A stretch of DNA of 64,000 nucleotides from Sporomusa malonica (lineage in GTDB: Bacteria; Bacillota; Negativicutes; Sporomusales; Sporomusaceae). The stretch is from the NCBI RefSeq assembly GCF_900176355.1, contig NZ_FWXI01000016.1:58892-122891 (forward strand), read 5' to 3'. The notes under the pieces were generated by a model. That model was given only the letters and a program-made list of their open reading frames with translations. It made no database searches and had not been told where the DNA came from. This document shows, one piece after another, positions 1-8,767 of the stretch. How positions within the stretch are numbered: the first letter of the stretch is position 1; every line of letters starts with the position of its first letter. Both the position numbers and the translations under genes were made by a program.

Positions 1-2107
1 TGTTACGAATTTTTTTCGTGACCCACAAGCTTTCGGTACCCTGAAAACTACGGCTTTTCCATTAATCGTTAGTAATACTACTTCCAGCACGCCCATCCGG
101 TTGTGGGTGCCCGGATGTGCAACCGGTGAGGAAGCCTATTCACTGGCAATCGCTTTGTTGGAGTTTTTGGAGGACAATGCCCTCAATAGGCCAATCCAGA
201 TCTTTGCCACCGATATTAACGAAACGGTTATCGAGAAAGCCCGGGCCGGTATATATCCGAAAAGTATCATGACAGATGTTTCTCTGGCGCGGCTCAGTCG
301 CTTCTTTGTCGAGGTGGAACAAGGCTGGCAAGTCAGCAAGACCATCCGCGACATATGCGTATTTGCCAGGCAAGACATGGGACAGGACCCGCCCATTTCC
401 AGGGTGGACCTTATCAGTTGCCGCAATGTAATGATCTATTTTGGGCCGGCATTGCATAAAAGAATGTTTCCGATGTTCCATTATGCTCTGAATCCTGGCG
501 GGTTTCTTATCTTGGGGGCATCGGAGTCCATAGGTGTGTTTGCCGACTTGTTTGACTTGGTGGATAAAAAATACAGGATTTATACGAAAAAGGCGGTAGC
601 CACCCCGTTAATGTCTGACTTTGCCATTGCTGAACATGCGGCGTCGGCACAAAACAATGACAAAGACGATCAAGGCAGTCCGAACGGCGGGTCCTGGTTG
701 GACATTCAAAAAGAGGCTGATCGGATCGTTGTGAATAAGTATGCTCCGCCTGGTGTCATTATCAACAGCAAGCTGGACATTATCCAGTATCGGGGACGTA
801 CCGGCGTTTATCTTGAACCGGCGCCCGGAATGCCGAGCGTGAACCTCTTAAAGATGGCCCGGGATGGGCTGTTTCTCGCACTGCGGGCAGCCGTCAACCA
901 AGCCAGAAAAGAGAATGTACTTGTCAGAAAAGAAGGATTACACGTCATGAAGAATGGTCATTCTCTCCCGGTCAACGTAGATGTTGTTCCTATCAATGGG
1001 CCATTTCAAAAAGGCGAATACTTCCTGGTATTGTTCAGAGATGCTGTTTCGCATCATCTGACTGAGAGTAACCCTGACAGCGGTGCTCTGGCGCGGCAAG
1101 ATTTTTATAAGGCGGAGGACCCCGGTGAGATCCTGGGGTTGAAACAGGAGATCGCCGCCACGAAGGAATACCTTCAATCCATCATCGACCAGCATGAAGC
1201 TGCCAATGAGGATATCAGGTATGCCAACGAAGAAGTACAATCAAGCAACGAAGAGTTGCAAAGCATGAATGAAGAGCTTGAGACTGCCAAAGAGGAACTC
1301 CAGTCAACCAATGAAGAATTGATGACTTTGAATGAAGAACTGCGAACCCGCAATGTGGAGTTAAGCCAGGTCAACGACGATATGCTTAATTTGTTGCGCA
1401 GCATCAGCATTCCAGTTCTCATTCTTAGCAGCGATTTGCGCATTCGACGGTTCAATTCCATTGCAGAAAAGGCCTTTAACTTAATAAGCACTGATGTGGG
1501 ACGACCCATCAATAATATTAAGCCAAACATCGATATTCCAGATTTGGAACAAGCGAGCCTGGAAGTGATTGATACTCTCAACAGCAAGGAGCAAGAAGTG
1601 CAGGACCGGTGGGGACACTGGTATTCCATGCAAATACGCCCCTATAAGACTGTGGATAACAAGATCAATGGTGTAATTATTAGCTTCGCCGATATCAACA
1701 CAGTCAAGAAAAGCTTTGCTGTTGTCCAAGAGGCCCGTGAATATGCCGAGGCGATTGTGGAAACGGTGCGGCATCCTTTAATCGTTCTTGACGCCGATTT
1801 GCGGTTGAAAACGGCCAACAAGGCCTTTTATCAGACCTTTCGGCTGACCCCGGAGGAAATGACCGGTCAATCTATTCTCCCAATGAAAGGCGGTCAGTGG
1901 GACATTCCGGAACTGCACACCCTGTTGACCGATATTCTGGAGCATGATACTACTTTCGAAGGTTTTGCGATCAGCTGCGATTTTCCCGATATCGGCAAAC
2001 AAACGATGCTAATTAATGCCCGACGGATTGTAGATGCGCACAATAAGACAAAACGGATTCTCCTGGCCTTCGAAACCATTGCTCCACAGATAGGAAAACC
2101 GCAATAA
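1..2107 (+). CDS. CheB/CheR/PAS hybrid signalling protein, 5' end outside the window
   Basis: The frame is open from base 2 through the window edge, so the gene is truncated on the left. The first visible residues include VTNFFRDPQAF, the end of a CheR N-terminal region. A CheR S-adenosylmethionine-binding methyltransferase domain follows (LWVPGCATGEEAYS, then ISCRNVMIYF). Next comes a PAS-like stretch, a long coiled coil of repeated NEELQS/NEEL units, and two further PAS domains. This order is typical of CheB-CheR-PAS fusion proteins, whose N-terminal CheB methylesterase would lie to the left. The TTG at 101 falls inside the methyltransferase fold and is not a start. The role would be chemosensory-like signalling upstream of the adjacent histidine kinase; the target is unknown. 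Confidence 0.85.
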   Translation, partial: VTNFFRDPQAFGTLKTTAFPLIVSNTTSSTPIRLWVPGCATGEEAYSLAIALLEFLEDNALNRPIQIFATDINETVIEKARAGIYPKSIMTDVSLARLSRFFVEVEQGWQVSKTIRDICVFARQDMGQDPPISRVDLISCRNVMIYFGPALHKRMFPMFHYALNPGGFLILGASESIGVFADLFDLVDKKYRIYTKKAVATPLMSDFAIAEHAASAQNNDKDDQGSPNGGSWLDIQKEADRIVVNKYAPPGVIINSKLDIIQYRGRTGVYLEPAPGMPSVNLLKMARDGLFLALRAAVNQARKENVLVRKEGLHVMKNGHSLPVNVDVVPINGPFQKGEYFLVLFRDAVSHHLTESNPDSGALARQDFYKAEDPGEILGLKQEIAATKEYLQSIIDQHEAANEDIRYANEEVQSSNEELQSMNEELETAKEELQSTNEELMTLNEELRTRNVELSQVNDDMLNLLRSISIPVLILSSDLRIRRFNSIAEKAFNLISTDVGRPINNIKPNIDIPDLEQASLEVIDTLNSKEQEVQDRWGHWYSMQIRPYKTVDNKINGVIISFADINTVKKSFAVVQEAREYAEAIVETVRHPLIVLDADLRLKTANKAFYQTFRLTPEEMTGQSILPMKGGQWDIPELHTLLTDILEHDTTFEGFAISCDFPDIGKQTMLINARRIVDAHNKTKRILLAFETIAPQIGKPQ

Positions 2108-2214
2108 TATTGAAAAATCGAATAAGCCAATAACAACCTGAGGGGATAATGCAAGGGGGATATTTACAGCGTACCAAGTGAAGCAAGGCGCGCGAGCCTG
2201 CAGGGGGTGGATAT

Positions 2215-3426
2215 ATGGCACGATCTGATGAAAGCGGTAAGCGTGAAGTTATTGCTCTTGCCAAGCCGATCCAATCTCCGGACAATGCCGGAACACAGGA
2301 AGCTCAATGGCTAAAATATGAACTGCAGGATCGGGAATTGGACTTGGAAATCCAGTGCCAGGCCATGCAAGATATTTTGGGGGAGTTAGAGGAATCCCGT
2401 AACCGCTATGCCGCTTTGTATGATTTTGCGCCGGTAGGTTATGTGACCTTCGATGATAGAGCTTGTATCCGGGAGATTAATCTCACCGGCGCGGCGCTTT
2501 TTGGCATGGAGCGATCGCGATTGCTTGGTATGCCGATGGCTGTTTTTGTTGATAAAGATAGTTGCAAAAAATTTTTTGATCATCTGCGGTCATGCAGACT
2601 AACCGGGAAAAGGGTAACTACGGAGTTAAAGCTTGCAAGCCCAAATGCCGCCGTAACCGATGCTCAGCTTATTAGTATGCAGCTGTTAAACACCAGTGGT
2701 CATGATTTACAATACAGGACTATTATTGCCGACACAACCGAGCGCAAGTTTATGGAAAAAGAAATTTCCCGCATGGACAGGTTGCATCTAGTAGGAGAAA
2801 TGGCCGCCGGTATTGCCCACGAAATCCGGAACCCCATGACAACAGTAAGAGGTTTTTTACAATTCTTCATGCAAAAAAAGGAATTCATACAGTATAATGC
2901 ACAATTGGATTTGATGATTTCAGAACTGGATAGAGCCAACTCAATTATTACTGAATATCTTTCCCTTGCCAGGAACAAACCGGTCAATCAGTCGCAGCAG
3001 AGTCTTAATGCTATTATCGAAACCCTGCTGCCATTAATGGAGTCTGATGCGCTTCTCAAAGGGATGTTGATTGTCACGGAATTATCGGACGACATCCCTG
3101 ATGTTTGGTTGGATGTTCAGGAAATGCGTCAATTATTGCTGAATTTTTCCAGAAATGGACTGGAAGCCATGTTGCCAGGTGGACAATTGACGGTAGGTAC
3201 TTTTGCAGAAAATGAACAAGTGGTTTTGTTCATTCAAGATCAGGGCATTGGTATTCCCCCAGAGCTGCAGCAGAAATTAGGCACGCCATTTTTGACAACC
3301 AAAGAAAATGGCACCGGCTTAGGGTTACCGATATGTTACAGTATCGCCCACCGGCACAATGCCAAAATCAATGTAAAAACAGGAAATTCCGGCACTACTT
3401 TTATGGTGAAATTCTCGCCGCCATAA
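2215..3426 (+). CDS. PAS-domain sensor histidine kinase
   Basis: This 403-residue protein has no membrane segment, so it is probably a cytoplasmic kinase. It has an N-terminal coiled region, a PAS domain (about residues 55-175, containing YDFAPVGYVTFDD), a HisKA dimerisation domain with the phospho-acceptor His202 in HEIRNPM, and an HATPase_c domain with N box (NFSRNGLEAM), DQGIGIP and GTGLGLPI. The ATG follows a purine-rich AGGGGGTGG. It lies 107 bp after the CheB/CheR/PAS hybrid, and the two probably form one signalling pair. No response regulator is adjacent apart from the sigma-54 activator, which has no receiver domain. Confidence 0.88.
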   Translation: MARSDESGKREVIALAKPIQSPDNAGTQEAQWLKYELQDRELDLEIQCQAMQDILGELEESRNRYAALYDFAPVGYVTFDDRACIREINLTGAALFGMERSRLLGMPMAVFVDKDSCKKFFDHLRSCRLTGKRVTTELKLASPNAAVTDAQLISMQLLNTSGHDLQYRTIIADTTERKFMEKEISRMDRLHLVGEMAAGIAHEIRNPMTTVRGFLQFFMQKKEFIQYNAQLDLMISELDRANSIITEYLSLARNKPVNQSQQSLNAIIETLLPLMESDALLKGMLIVTELSDDIPDVWLDVQEMRQLLLNFSRNGLEAMLPGGQLTVGTFAENEQVVLFIQDQGIGIPPELQQKLGTPFLTTKENGTGLGLPICYSIAHRHNAKINVKTGNSGTTFMVKFSPP

Positions 3427-3490
3427 TGATTCACTACAAAGGGCTGTAGTTATTTCTAGATCAGCAATAATCCTGAAGGTGGAATATTTT

Positions 3491-4939
3491 ATGAAGAAAG
3501 CAATCTCCAACATTGCGCACATTCAACCTTTTGTACAAGAATACGCGGAAACAATAACTGATGTCCTGGAATTGTATGTTACCATCATTGACGAAGAATG
3601 CATCAGAATAGGCGGCACAGGTCCTCATGCCGACAGCATCGGCAGGCCGATACCCTGTGGATCGTTTTTCAGGCAGGTGCTTGCAACCGGTAAACCTGGC
3701 TTTATCCATGACATAGTTAGTAAAAGCGCCTGCCAAAACTGTGATACCTCTGTTTGCTGCCAGGAACTTGCCACGATGGGCTTCCCGATTAGTAAGCAAG
3801 GTCAGACCGTCGGTGTTATTGGCGTTATTGCCTTTACTGTTGAACAAAAAGAGCGTCTAGAACGTAATGAGGCAAAGTTTCTTACATTTCTCAGTCATAT
3901 GAGCAGTCTGCTGGAAAGCAAGCTGATTATGCTGGATGACCAATGGCGTCTGCAAAATCAGGTTCAAGAAGTACTGGAGACAGTAAATCAGACATTTGCT
4001 TTAGGCAACATGCTTGGGCGGGATAAAAAATTAATCCAGCTATTACTAAAAGCGCAGCAAGTGGCGATAAGTAACTCGACAATTCTAATACAGGGAGAAA
4101 GCGGTACTGGCAAGGAGCTATTGGCCAAGGCCATTCATGAGGAAAGCGGGCGTAAAAATCAACCGTTTGTGGTGGTGAATTGCCCTTCAATACCGGAGAA
4201 TTTGTTGGAAAGTGAACTGTTTGGCTATGAAGCAGGCGCATTCACCGGCGCTAATAAATCCGGCAAAAAAGGGAAATTTGAACTTGCGAATAAAGGTACA
4301 ATATTTTTGGATGAGATTGGTGACCTTCCCTTGGCATTACAGCCCAAACTATTGCGAGCCATTCAGGAACGTTCGATAGAACGTATTGCCGGTAACCATT
4401 CGATGCCTATTGATGTGCGGATTATCGCTGCGACCAACAGAGATTTGGACAAGATGGTGCGTGAAGGGCAGTTCCGTGAAGACTTGTATTATCGCTTAAA
4501 TGTTATACCGTTGACCATTCCGCCGCTGCGCGTTCGATCGGTAGATATACCGCTTTATATAGACTATTTCTTAGATAAGTTCACGAAAACATTACAAAAA
4601 GGAACGTTTAAAATAGACGAACCACTCCGGCGCTGGCTGATGAATTATCATTGGCCTGGCAATGTAAGACAATTGGAACATGTGATCGAGTATCTGGTAA
4701 ACATTGCCAAAGAAGATGTTCTTACACTGCAGGAACTTCCTCCTAACCTAATGACGGACGAAGGACAGATCAGTGTGGAATTTGGCCTTGAACAACAATT
4801 GGCTGAGTATGAAAAACAGCTGCTTCGAACATATGTCCCACCTGGTGCGACCTTGGCTGATAAAAAGCAAGTGGCACAACGGCTTAAGATTAGTCTGGCA
4901 ACTTTATATAGGAAACTGGAGAAATATCAACTTCAATAG
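3491..4939 (+). CDS. sigma-54-dependent transcriptional activator with Cys-rich sensor domain
   Basis: A 482-residue enhancer-binding protein. Residues 1-150 form a GAF-like sensory region carrying C81-x2-C84-x4-C89-C90. The AAA+ domain has Walker A GESGTGKE (202-209), the sigma-54 contact loop GAFTGA (249-254) and Walker B (IFLDEIGD). The C-terminus is a Fis-type helix-turn-helix ([20 protein letters not shown]). I place the start at ATG 3491, because AAGGTGG sits 8-9 bases before it; the upstream GTG at 3479 has no site. It is followed by a terminator and then by a sigma-54 promoter for a cysteine-desulfidase-family gene. It most likely activates that gene, and the Cys cluster could sense thiols, sulfide or redox state (inference). 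Confidence 0.9.
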   Translation: MKKAISNIAHIQPFVQEYAETITDVLELYVTIIDEECIRIGGTGPHADSIGRPIPCGSFFRQVLATGKPGFIHDIVSKSACQNCDTSVCCQELATMGFPISKQGQTVGVIGVIAFTVEQKERLERNEAKFLTFLSHMSSLLESKLIMLDDQWRLQNQVQEVLETVNQTFALGNMLGRDKKLIQLLLKAQQVAISNSTILIQGESGTGKELLAKAIHEESGRKNQPFVVVNCPSIPENLLESELFGYEAGAFTGANKSGKKGKFELANKGTIFLDEIGDLPLALQPKLLRAIQERSIERIAGNHSMPIDVRIIAATNRDLDKMVREGQFREDLYYRLNVIPLTIPPLRVRSVDIPLYIDYFLDKFTKTLQKGTFKIDEPLRRWLMNYHWPGNVRQLEHVIEYLVNIAKEDVLTLQELPPNLMTDEGQISVEFGLEQQLAEYEKQLLRTYVPPGATLADKKQVAQRLKISLATLYRKLEKYQLQ

Positions 4940-4952
4940 CTATAATAGCTTA

Positions 4953-5049
4953 TTTCGCAAAAATGAGAAGGGTTTCGCATGATTGCAAAAGCGTATTTTA
5001 TATAACTTAATGACGATTTCCGATTGTTTTATTCTTAACTTTGCGAAAC
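4953..5049. promoter_or_regulatory. candidate upstream activator sites: three TTTCGCA repeats
   Basis: TTTCGCA occurs at 4953-4959 and 4973-4979, and its reverse complement TGCGAAA at 5042-5048. The longer form GTTTCGCA (4972-4979) matches TGCGAAAC (5042-5049) as an inverted repeat. The sites lie about 170-265 bp upstream of the -24/-12 promoter at 5218, the usual distance for enhancer-binding proteins, and just downstream of the activator gene. They are the best candidates for its binding sites; binding itself is inference. Confidence 0.5.
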
Positions 5050-5140
5050 GTTAGTTGCTAAAAGGTAGGCTTTAATCTATAGAGTGCATTAAGAGCGGAT
5101 TTTGGTACTACAGCATCTTCCCGAAAAACAGAAAAATTAA

Positions 5141-5190
5141 GAAAACCCGGCTTATGCTGATTATTTAAACCAGCAAAGCCGGGTTTTCAT
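5141..5190 (+). terminator. intrinsic terminator after the sigma-54 activator gene
   Basis: GAAAACCCGGC (5141-5151) pairs with GCCGGGTTTTC (5178-5188), and the inner TGCTG/CAGCA bases extend the stem. It separates the activator from the sigma-54 promoter and has A and T runs on both sides, so it could work in both directions. An 11-bp direct repeat ACAGCATCTTC flanks it (5110-5120 and 5199-5209). Confidence 0.75.
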
Positions 5191-5217
5191 GCTATGAGAC
5201 AGCATCTTCTGAAAAAA

Positions 5218-5233
5218 TGGCGCGATTTTTGCA
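5218..5233 (+). promoter_or_regulatory. sigma-54 (-24/-12) promoter
   Basis: TGGCGCGATTTTTGCA matches the sigma-54 consensus TGGCACG-N4-TTGCA, with GG at 5219-5220 and GC at 5231-5232 separated by exactly 10 bp. Transcription would start near 5244, about 90 bases before the ATG at 5335. The upstream gene encodes a sigma-54 activator, which strongly supports the assignment. Confidence 0.85.
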
Positions 5234-5334
5234 TATGATTATGGCTAATTGGAGCACTTCTTTAGGCTTAGAGTAGCCATGCAAAGAGTGCTTAGGATAT
5301 AGAAATACTATTAATTGGAGGTAAACGTAGTTAT

Positions 5335-6612
5335 ATGGATACAAAGATATTCAATAATTATATTGAGATATTGAAGGAAGAATTGATACCAGCACTAGGG
5401 TGTACCGAACCTATCGCTATTGCCTATGCCGCAGCCAAGGCCAGAGAAATATTGGGATGTTTTCCAGAAAAAGCAGTACTGGAATGCAGTGGTAATATCG
5501 TTAAAAATGTGAAAAGTGTTGCCGTTCCTAATGCCGGCGGTCTAACGGGACTTCGAGCCAGTATGCTGGCAGGTCTTGTTGGCGGCAAAGCAGCTAATCA
5601 ACTTGAAGTCCTGGCCGAAATGACCCCGGAGCATATTATTACTGTTAAAAATCTGCTAGATAGTAATTTCTGTGAAGTGCGGTTACTAGCAACAGATATC
5701 AACCTTCATCTGTTATTGCATTTAATGGCAAAGGATGAATATGTGACTGTGGAGATTAAGCACACCCATATCAACATCAGTAAAATCGAAAAAAACGGCC
5801 AGGTAATTTATCAAAATGCTGCTGATAATGACAAACATTTAGGCACATTTACTGATCGCACCAGCCTTACTGTGGAAGGCATTTATAATTTTGCTAATAC
5901 TGTGCCCCTGGAAAAAGTTTGCGATCTTATCGCTAAACAAATTGACTATAATATGTGTATTGCCGAGGAAGGGTTGCAAGGTGATTATGGGATAAATATC
6001 GGCCGCACATTACTTGATATTGGACATGATGAGCCGGTACGGACTAAGATTAAAGCCTATGCCGCAGCCGCTTCCGAAGCCAGGATGAGCGGCTGCGGAT
6101 TGCCTGTGGTCACCAACTCCGGCAGCGGCAATCAAGGTATCGCTACTTCTATCCCTGTCATCGTTTATGCCAGAGAGCATGACCTGCCTGAAGAAAAATT
6201 GTATCGAGGGCTATTATTTTCCAACCTACTGACAATTCACCAGAAAACATTGATCGGTCGCTTATCTGCTTTTTGTGGCGCTGTCAGCGCGTCTTGTTCA
6301 AGTGGCGCTGCTATTACCTACCTTGAAGGCGGCACTCTTGAACAAATCAATCAAACAATCAGCAATACGCTGGCTAATGTTCCGGGCATTGTCTGCGACG
6401 GCGCAAAACCATCCTGTGCCGCTAAAATAGCTTCTTGCCTGGATGCCTCCTATATGTCTCATGTGCTTGCCATGAACGGCAAGCATTATCAGGCAGGGAA
6501 CGGTATTGTAAAAGACGATGTGGAAGAAACGATCGCTGCTGTGGGCCGCATCGCCCATAATGGTATGCGGGCAACCGATACGGAGATTATCAAAATCATG
6601 TTAGAATCTTAA
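5335..6612 (+). CDS. L-cysteine desulfidase family protein (CyuA/YhaM, UPF0597)
   Basis: A 425-residue cytoplasmic protein of the serine-dehydratase-alpha-like family. Characterised relatives break L-cysteine into pyruvate, ammonia and sulfide using an iron-sulfur cluster. The N-terminus has the family signature LIPALGCTEPIAIAYA, a glycine-rich central region (SGSGNQGI), and conserved cysteines including C23 and the C-terminal group around CDGAKPSCAAKIASC. GGAGG lies 13 bases before the ATG. The gene is monocistronic between a sigma-54 promoter and a terminator. The substrate is assigned by family, and serine or another beta-substituted amino acid is possible. Confidence 0.8.
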   Translation: MDTKIFNNYIEILKEELIPALGCTEPIAIAYAAAKAREILGCFPEKAVLECSGNIVKNVKSVAVPNAGGLTGLRASMLAGLVGGKAANQLEVLAEMTPEHIITVKNLLDSNFCEVRLLATDINLHLLLHLMAKDEYVTVEIKHTHINISKIEKNGQVIYQNAADNDKHLGTFTDRTSLTVEGIYNFANTVPLEKVCDLIAKQIDYNMCIAEEGLQGDYGINIGRTLLDIGHDEPVRTKIKAYAAAASEARMSGCGLPVVTNSGSGNQGIATSIPVIVYAREHDLPEEKLYRGLLFSNLLTIHQKTLIGRLSAFCGAVSASCSSGAAITYLEGGTLEQINQTISNTLANVPGIVCDGAKPSCAAKIASCLDASYMSHVLAMNGKHYQAGNGIVKDDVEETIAAVGRIAHNGMRATDTEIIKIMLES

Positions 6613-6692
6613 TCTTAATAAGAGCATAAGGGGACGAGTGCGTAAATATAGTAAAAAGTGATGTTGAAGCATCCTGACATTATAAAGTAGTC

Positions 6693-6739
6693 AATAAAAC
6701 AGCAAGTCCTGATCCAATGCCAGGATTTGCTGTTTTATT
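6693..6739 (+). terminator. intrinsic terminator of the desulfidase gene
   Basis: AATAAAACAGCAAGTCCTG (6693-6711) pairs almost fully with CAGGATTTGCTGTTTTATT (6721-6739) across a 9-base loop, giving a long stem that ends in a T-rich tract. Confidence 0.8.
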
Positions 6740-6814
6740 GTATTGCAGAAAAAACAGTCAATTACAGAAATAAAAAATTTAAAGAGAAAAGTGTCTTTTT
6801 TTGTTGGATTTTAT

Positions 6815-6843
6815 TTGCAGAATTCAAGTGCGTAAATTATAAT
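6815..6843 (+). promoter_or_regulatory. sigma-A-type promoter for the PocR/GGDEF gene
   Basis: A perfect TATAAT (6838-6843) lies 17 bp from TTGCAG (6815-6820), giving a leader of about 115 bases before the ATG at 6968. Inside this leader is a nine-codon open frame (6874-6903) behind GAGGGGG, which could be a leader peptide or chance. Confidence 0.5.
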
Positions 6844-6967
6844 ACTGTTAAATGTAAAATCGAGGGGGCAAATATGGTGTTGCTTTTGCAATTTACTGCG
6901 TAGCTAAGATAGTGAACTAATCAAAAAATGTTATGATTTTTACTACGTTAGAGGGGAAATATCAATA

Positions 6968-8749
6968 ATGAAGTTTTTAGATTTAGTTGATATAACCAAA
7001 TTACAAAAGCTGCTTGATGCCATGCATGCTGCAACTGGAATACCTTCTGCGCTCCTAGATAATGATGCGACTATCTTAACTGCGAGTGGCTGGCAAGATA
7101 TATGTCAAAAGTTTCACCGTGTTTTTCCGGAAACTGAGGCGAGGTGCAGGGATAGCGATCAGCGAATATCCCGACAGTTATCTGACGGGAAATATGTAGG
7201 TTATAAATGTGAAAACGGTTTAAATGATTATGCATGTCCCATTATAATCGAGGGCAAGCATTTGGCATCTCTATTTGTGGGGCAGTTCTTTACCGAGGAA
7301 CCAAACGAAGACTTTTTTCGAGACCAGGCGCAGAGATTTGGTTTTAGCGAGGACGAATATCTGGCCGCATTGCGAAGGGTGCCGGTCATCCCTGAAGAAA
7401 GGGTTGCCAACATAATTGAGTTTTTTTCGCAACTGGCATCGACGATAGCACATCTAGGTTATCAAGTGCTACAGTCTAAAATCGCAATGAACTTTAAAGA
7501 TACGCTACTTGAGGCTATCCCTAATCCGGTTTTTTATAAAGACCGAAATGGAATATATCTTGGCTGTAACAAGGCATTTGCTGAATTGCTTGGTTTTTCC
7601 AAAGAAAAGATCATCGGTAAAGCGGCCAGCGATATTTCACCATCACGCTTTGCAGATAAATATAACGAAATGGATGCGCGTGTATTTGATAATTCACAAG
7701 TTCAATCATACGAATATAAACTGATGGATGCGGCAGGAGCCGAACGGAGTGTCATTTTTAATAAAGCTGCGTTTACTAATGTAGATGGTTCGGTAGGTTT
7801 GGTAGGGATCATTCTTGACATCACAGCCCGCAAGCAAATAGAGGCTAAGCTTAAAGAAAGTGAAGAACATTACCATTTATTATTTAATCATATGATAAAC
7901 GGATTCGTATTCCTTCAGGCAACGCCTATGAATAATGAAGCAATGTATGACTTCATTATTCTTGATGTTAACGAAGAATATGAAGGGATTATTGGACAAG
8001 CTAAAGAGGCAGTAATCAATCGAAAGATAACTGACATTATACCCTCTACCAACAATGAGACACCAGAGTGGCTTTTGGCTTTAAATAAGGTTCTTAACAC
8101 CGGAGAAGCTACTTTATTAGAGTATTATTCGAAACAGCTTTCAAAATGGCTGCGCCTTTCAATCTATAGCCCGAAAAAGGGGTACTTGGCAATTGTAGTG
8201 TCTGATATAACTCGAGAAAAACGGAGTGAGGAGCAGATACAACAATATGCTTACCACGATCACCTGACAGGGTTGCCAAATCGACGGCTGCTTGACGATA
8301 GGCTGTCAGTTGCCATCGCGCAAGCGAAAAGAGAAAATGAGCTTATTGCAGTAATATTTTTAGATTTGGATAATTTTAAGCCTGTTAACGATACTTACGG
8401 GCATGATGCGGGAGATGAGTTGTTACAACAGCTAGCAAACCGAATTGTGAGTACTGTGCGAGCAGGGGATACAGTATCACGTATCGGCGGGGATGAGTTT
8501 GTGGTCATTCTCCCCAAAGTTAAAACGAAGGTGGAAGCTGAGCAGCTTGCTGTAAGACTGTTGGAAGCTTGTAGAAAACCGTTTATTATAAGGGAAAATA
8601 AAGTATTTGTTTCAGCAAGTATTGGTGTGAGTATATTCCCCGACGACGGAATGGATATATCGGAGCTTGTTAGAACTGCTGACATTGCAATGTATCATTC
8701 AAAAAGGAAAGGGCGGAATCGGATCTGTTTTGTGCATGAATGTCTATAA
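6968..8749 (+). CDS. PocR-PAS-PAS-GGDEF diguanylate cyclase
   Basis: A 593-residue soluble sensor-cyclase. Residues 1-170 form a PocR-type ligand-binding domain with Cys60, Cys81 and Cys90 in the usual cluster. PAS domains cover about 180-295 and 300-418. The GGDEF domain (about 425-590) has an intact active site R-IGGDEF (507-511) and an inhibitory I-site RAGD (498-501), so it should make cyclic di-GMP under product feedback. There is no EAL domain. In PduR/PocR relatives the sensory domain binds small ligands such as diols; the ligand here is unknown. A histidine kinase starts 18 bases downstream, so the two are probably co-transcribed. Confidence 0.88.
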   Translation: MKFLDLVDITKLQKLLDAMHAATGIPSALLDNDATILTASGWQDICQKFHRVFPETEARCRDSDQRISRQLSDGKYVGYKCENGLNDYACPIIIEGKHLASLFVGQFFTEEPNEDFFRDQAQRFGFSEDEYLAALRRVPVIPEERVANIIEFFSQLASTIAHLGYQVLQSKIAMNFKDTLLEAIPNPVFYKDRNGIYLGCNKAFAELLGFSKEKIIGKAASDISPSRFADKYNEMDARVFDNSQVQSYEYKLMDAAGAERSVIFNKAAFTNVDGSVGLVGIILDITARKQIEAKLKESEEHYHLLFNHMINGFVFLQATPMNNEAMYDFIILDVNEEYEGIIGQAKEAVINRKITDIIPSTNNETPEWLLALNKVLNTGEATLLEYYSKQLSKWLRLSIYSPKKGYLAIVVSDITREKRSEEQIQQYAYHDHLTGLPNRRLLDDRLSVAIAQAKRENELIAVIFLDLDNFKPVNDTYGHDAGDELLQQLANRIVSTVRAGDTVSRIGGDEFVVILPKVKTKVEAEQLAVRLLEACRKPFIIRENKVFVSASIGVSIFPDDGMDISELVRTADIAMYHSKRKGRNRICFVHECL

Positions 8750-8767
8750 TTTTTGTGGGGGATAATT

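Noticed and set aside
101..2107. TTG at 101 as the true start of the first gene
   Set aside because: The frame continues to the window edge with typical CheR sequence (VTNFFRDPQAF), so the start lies outside the window.
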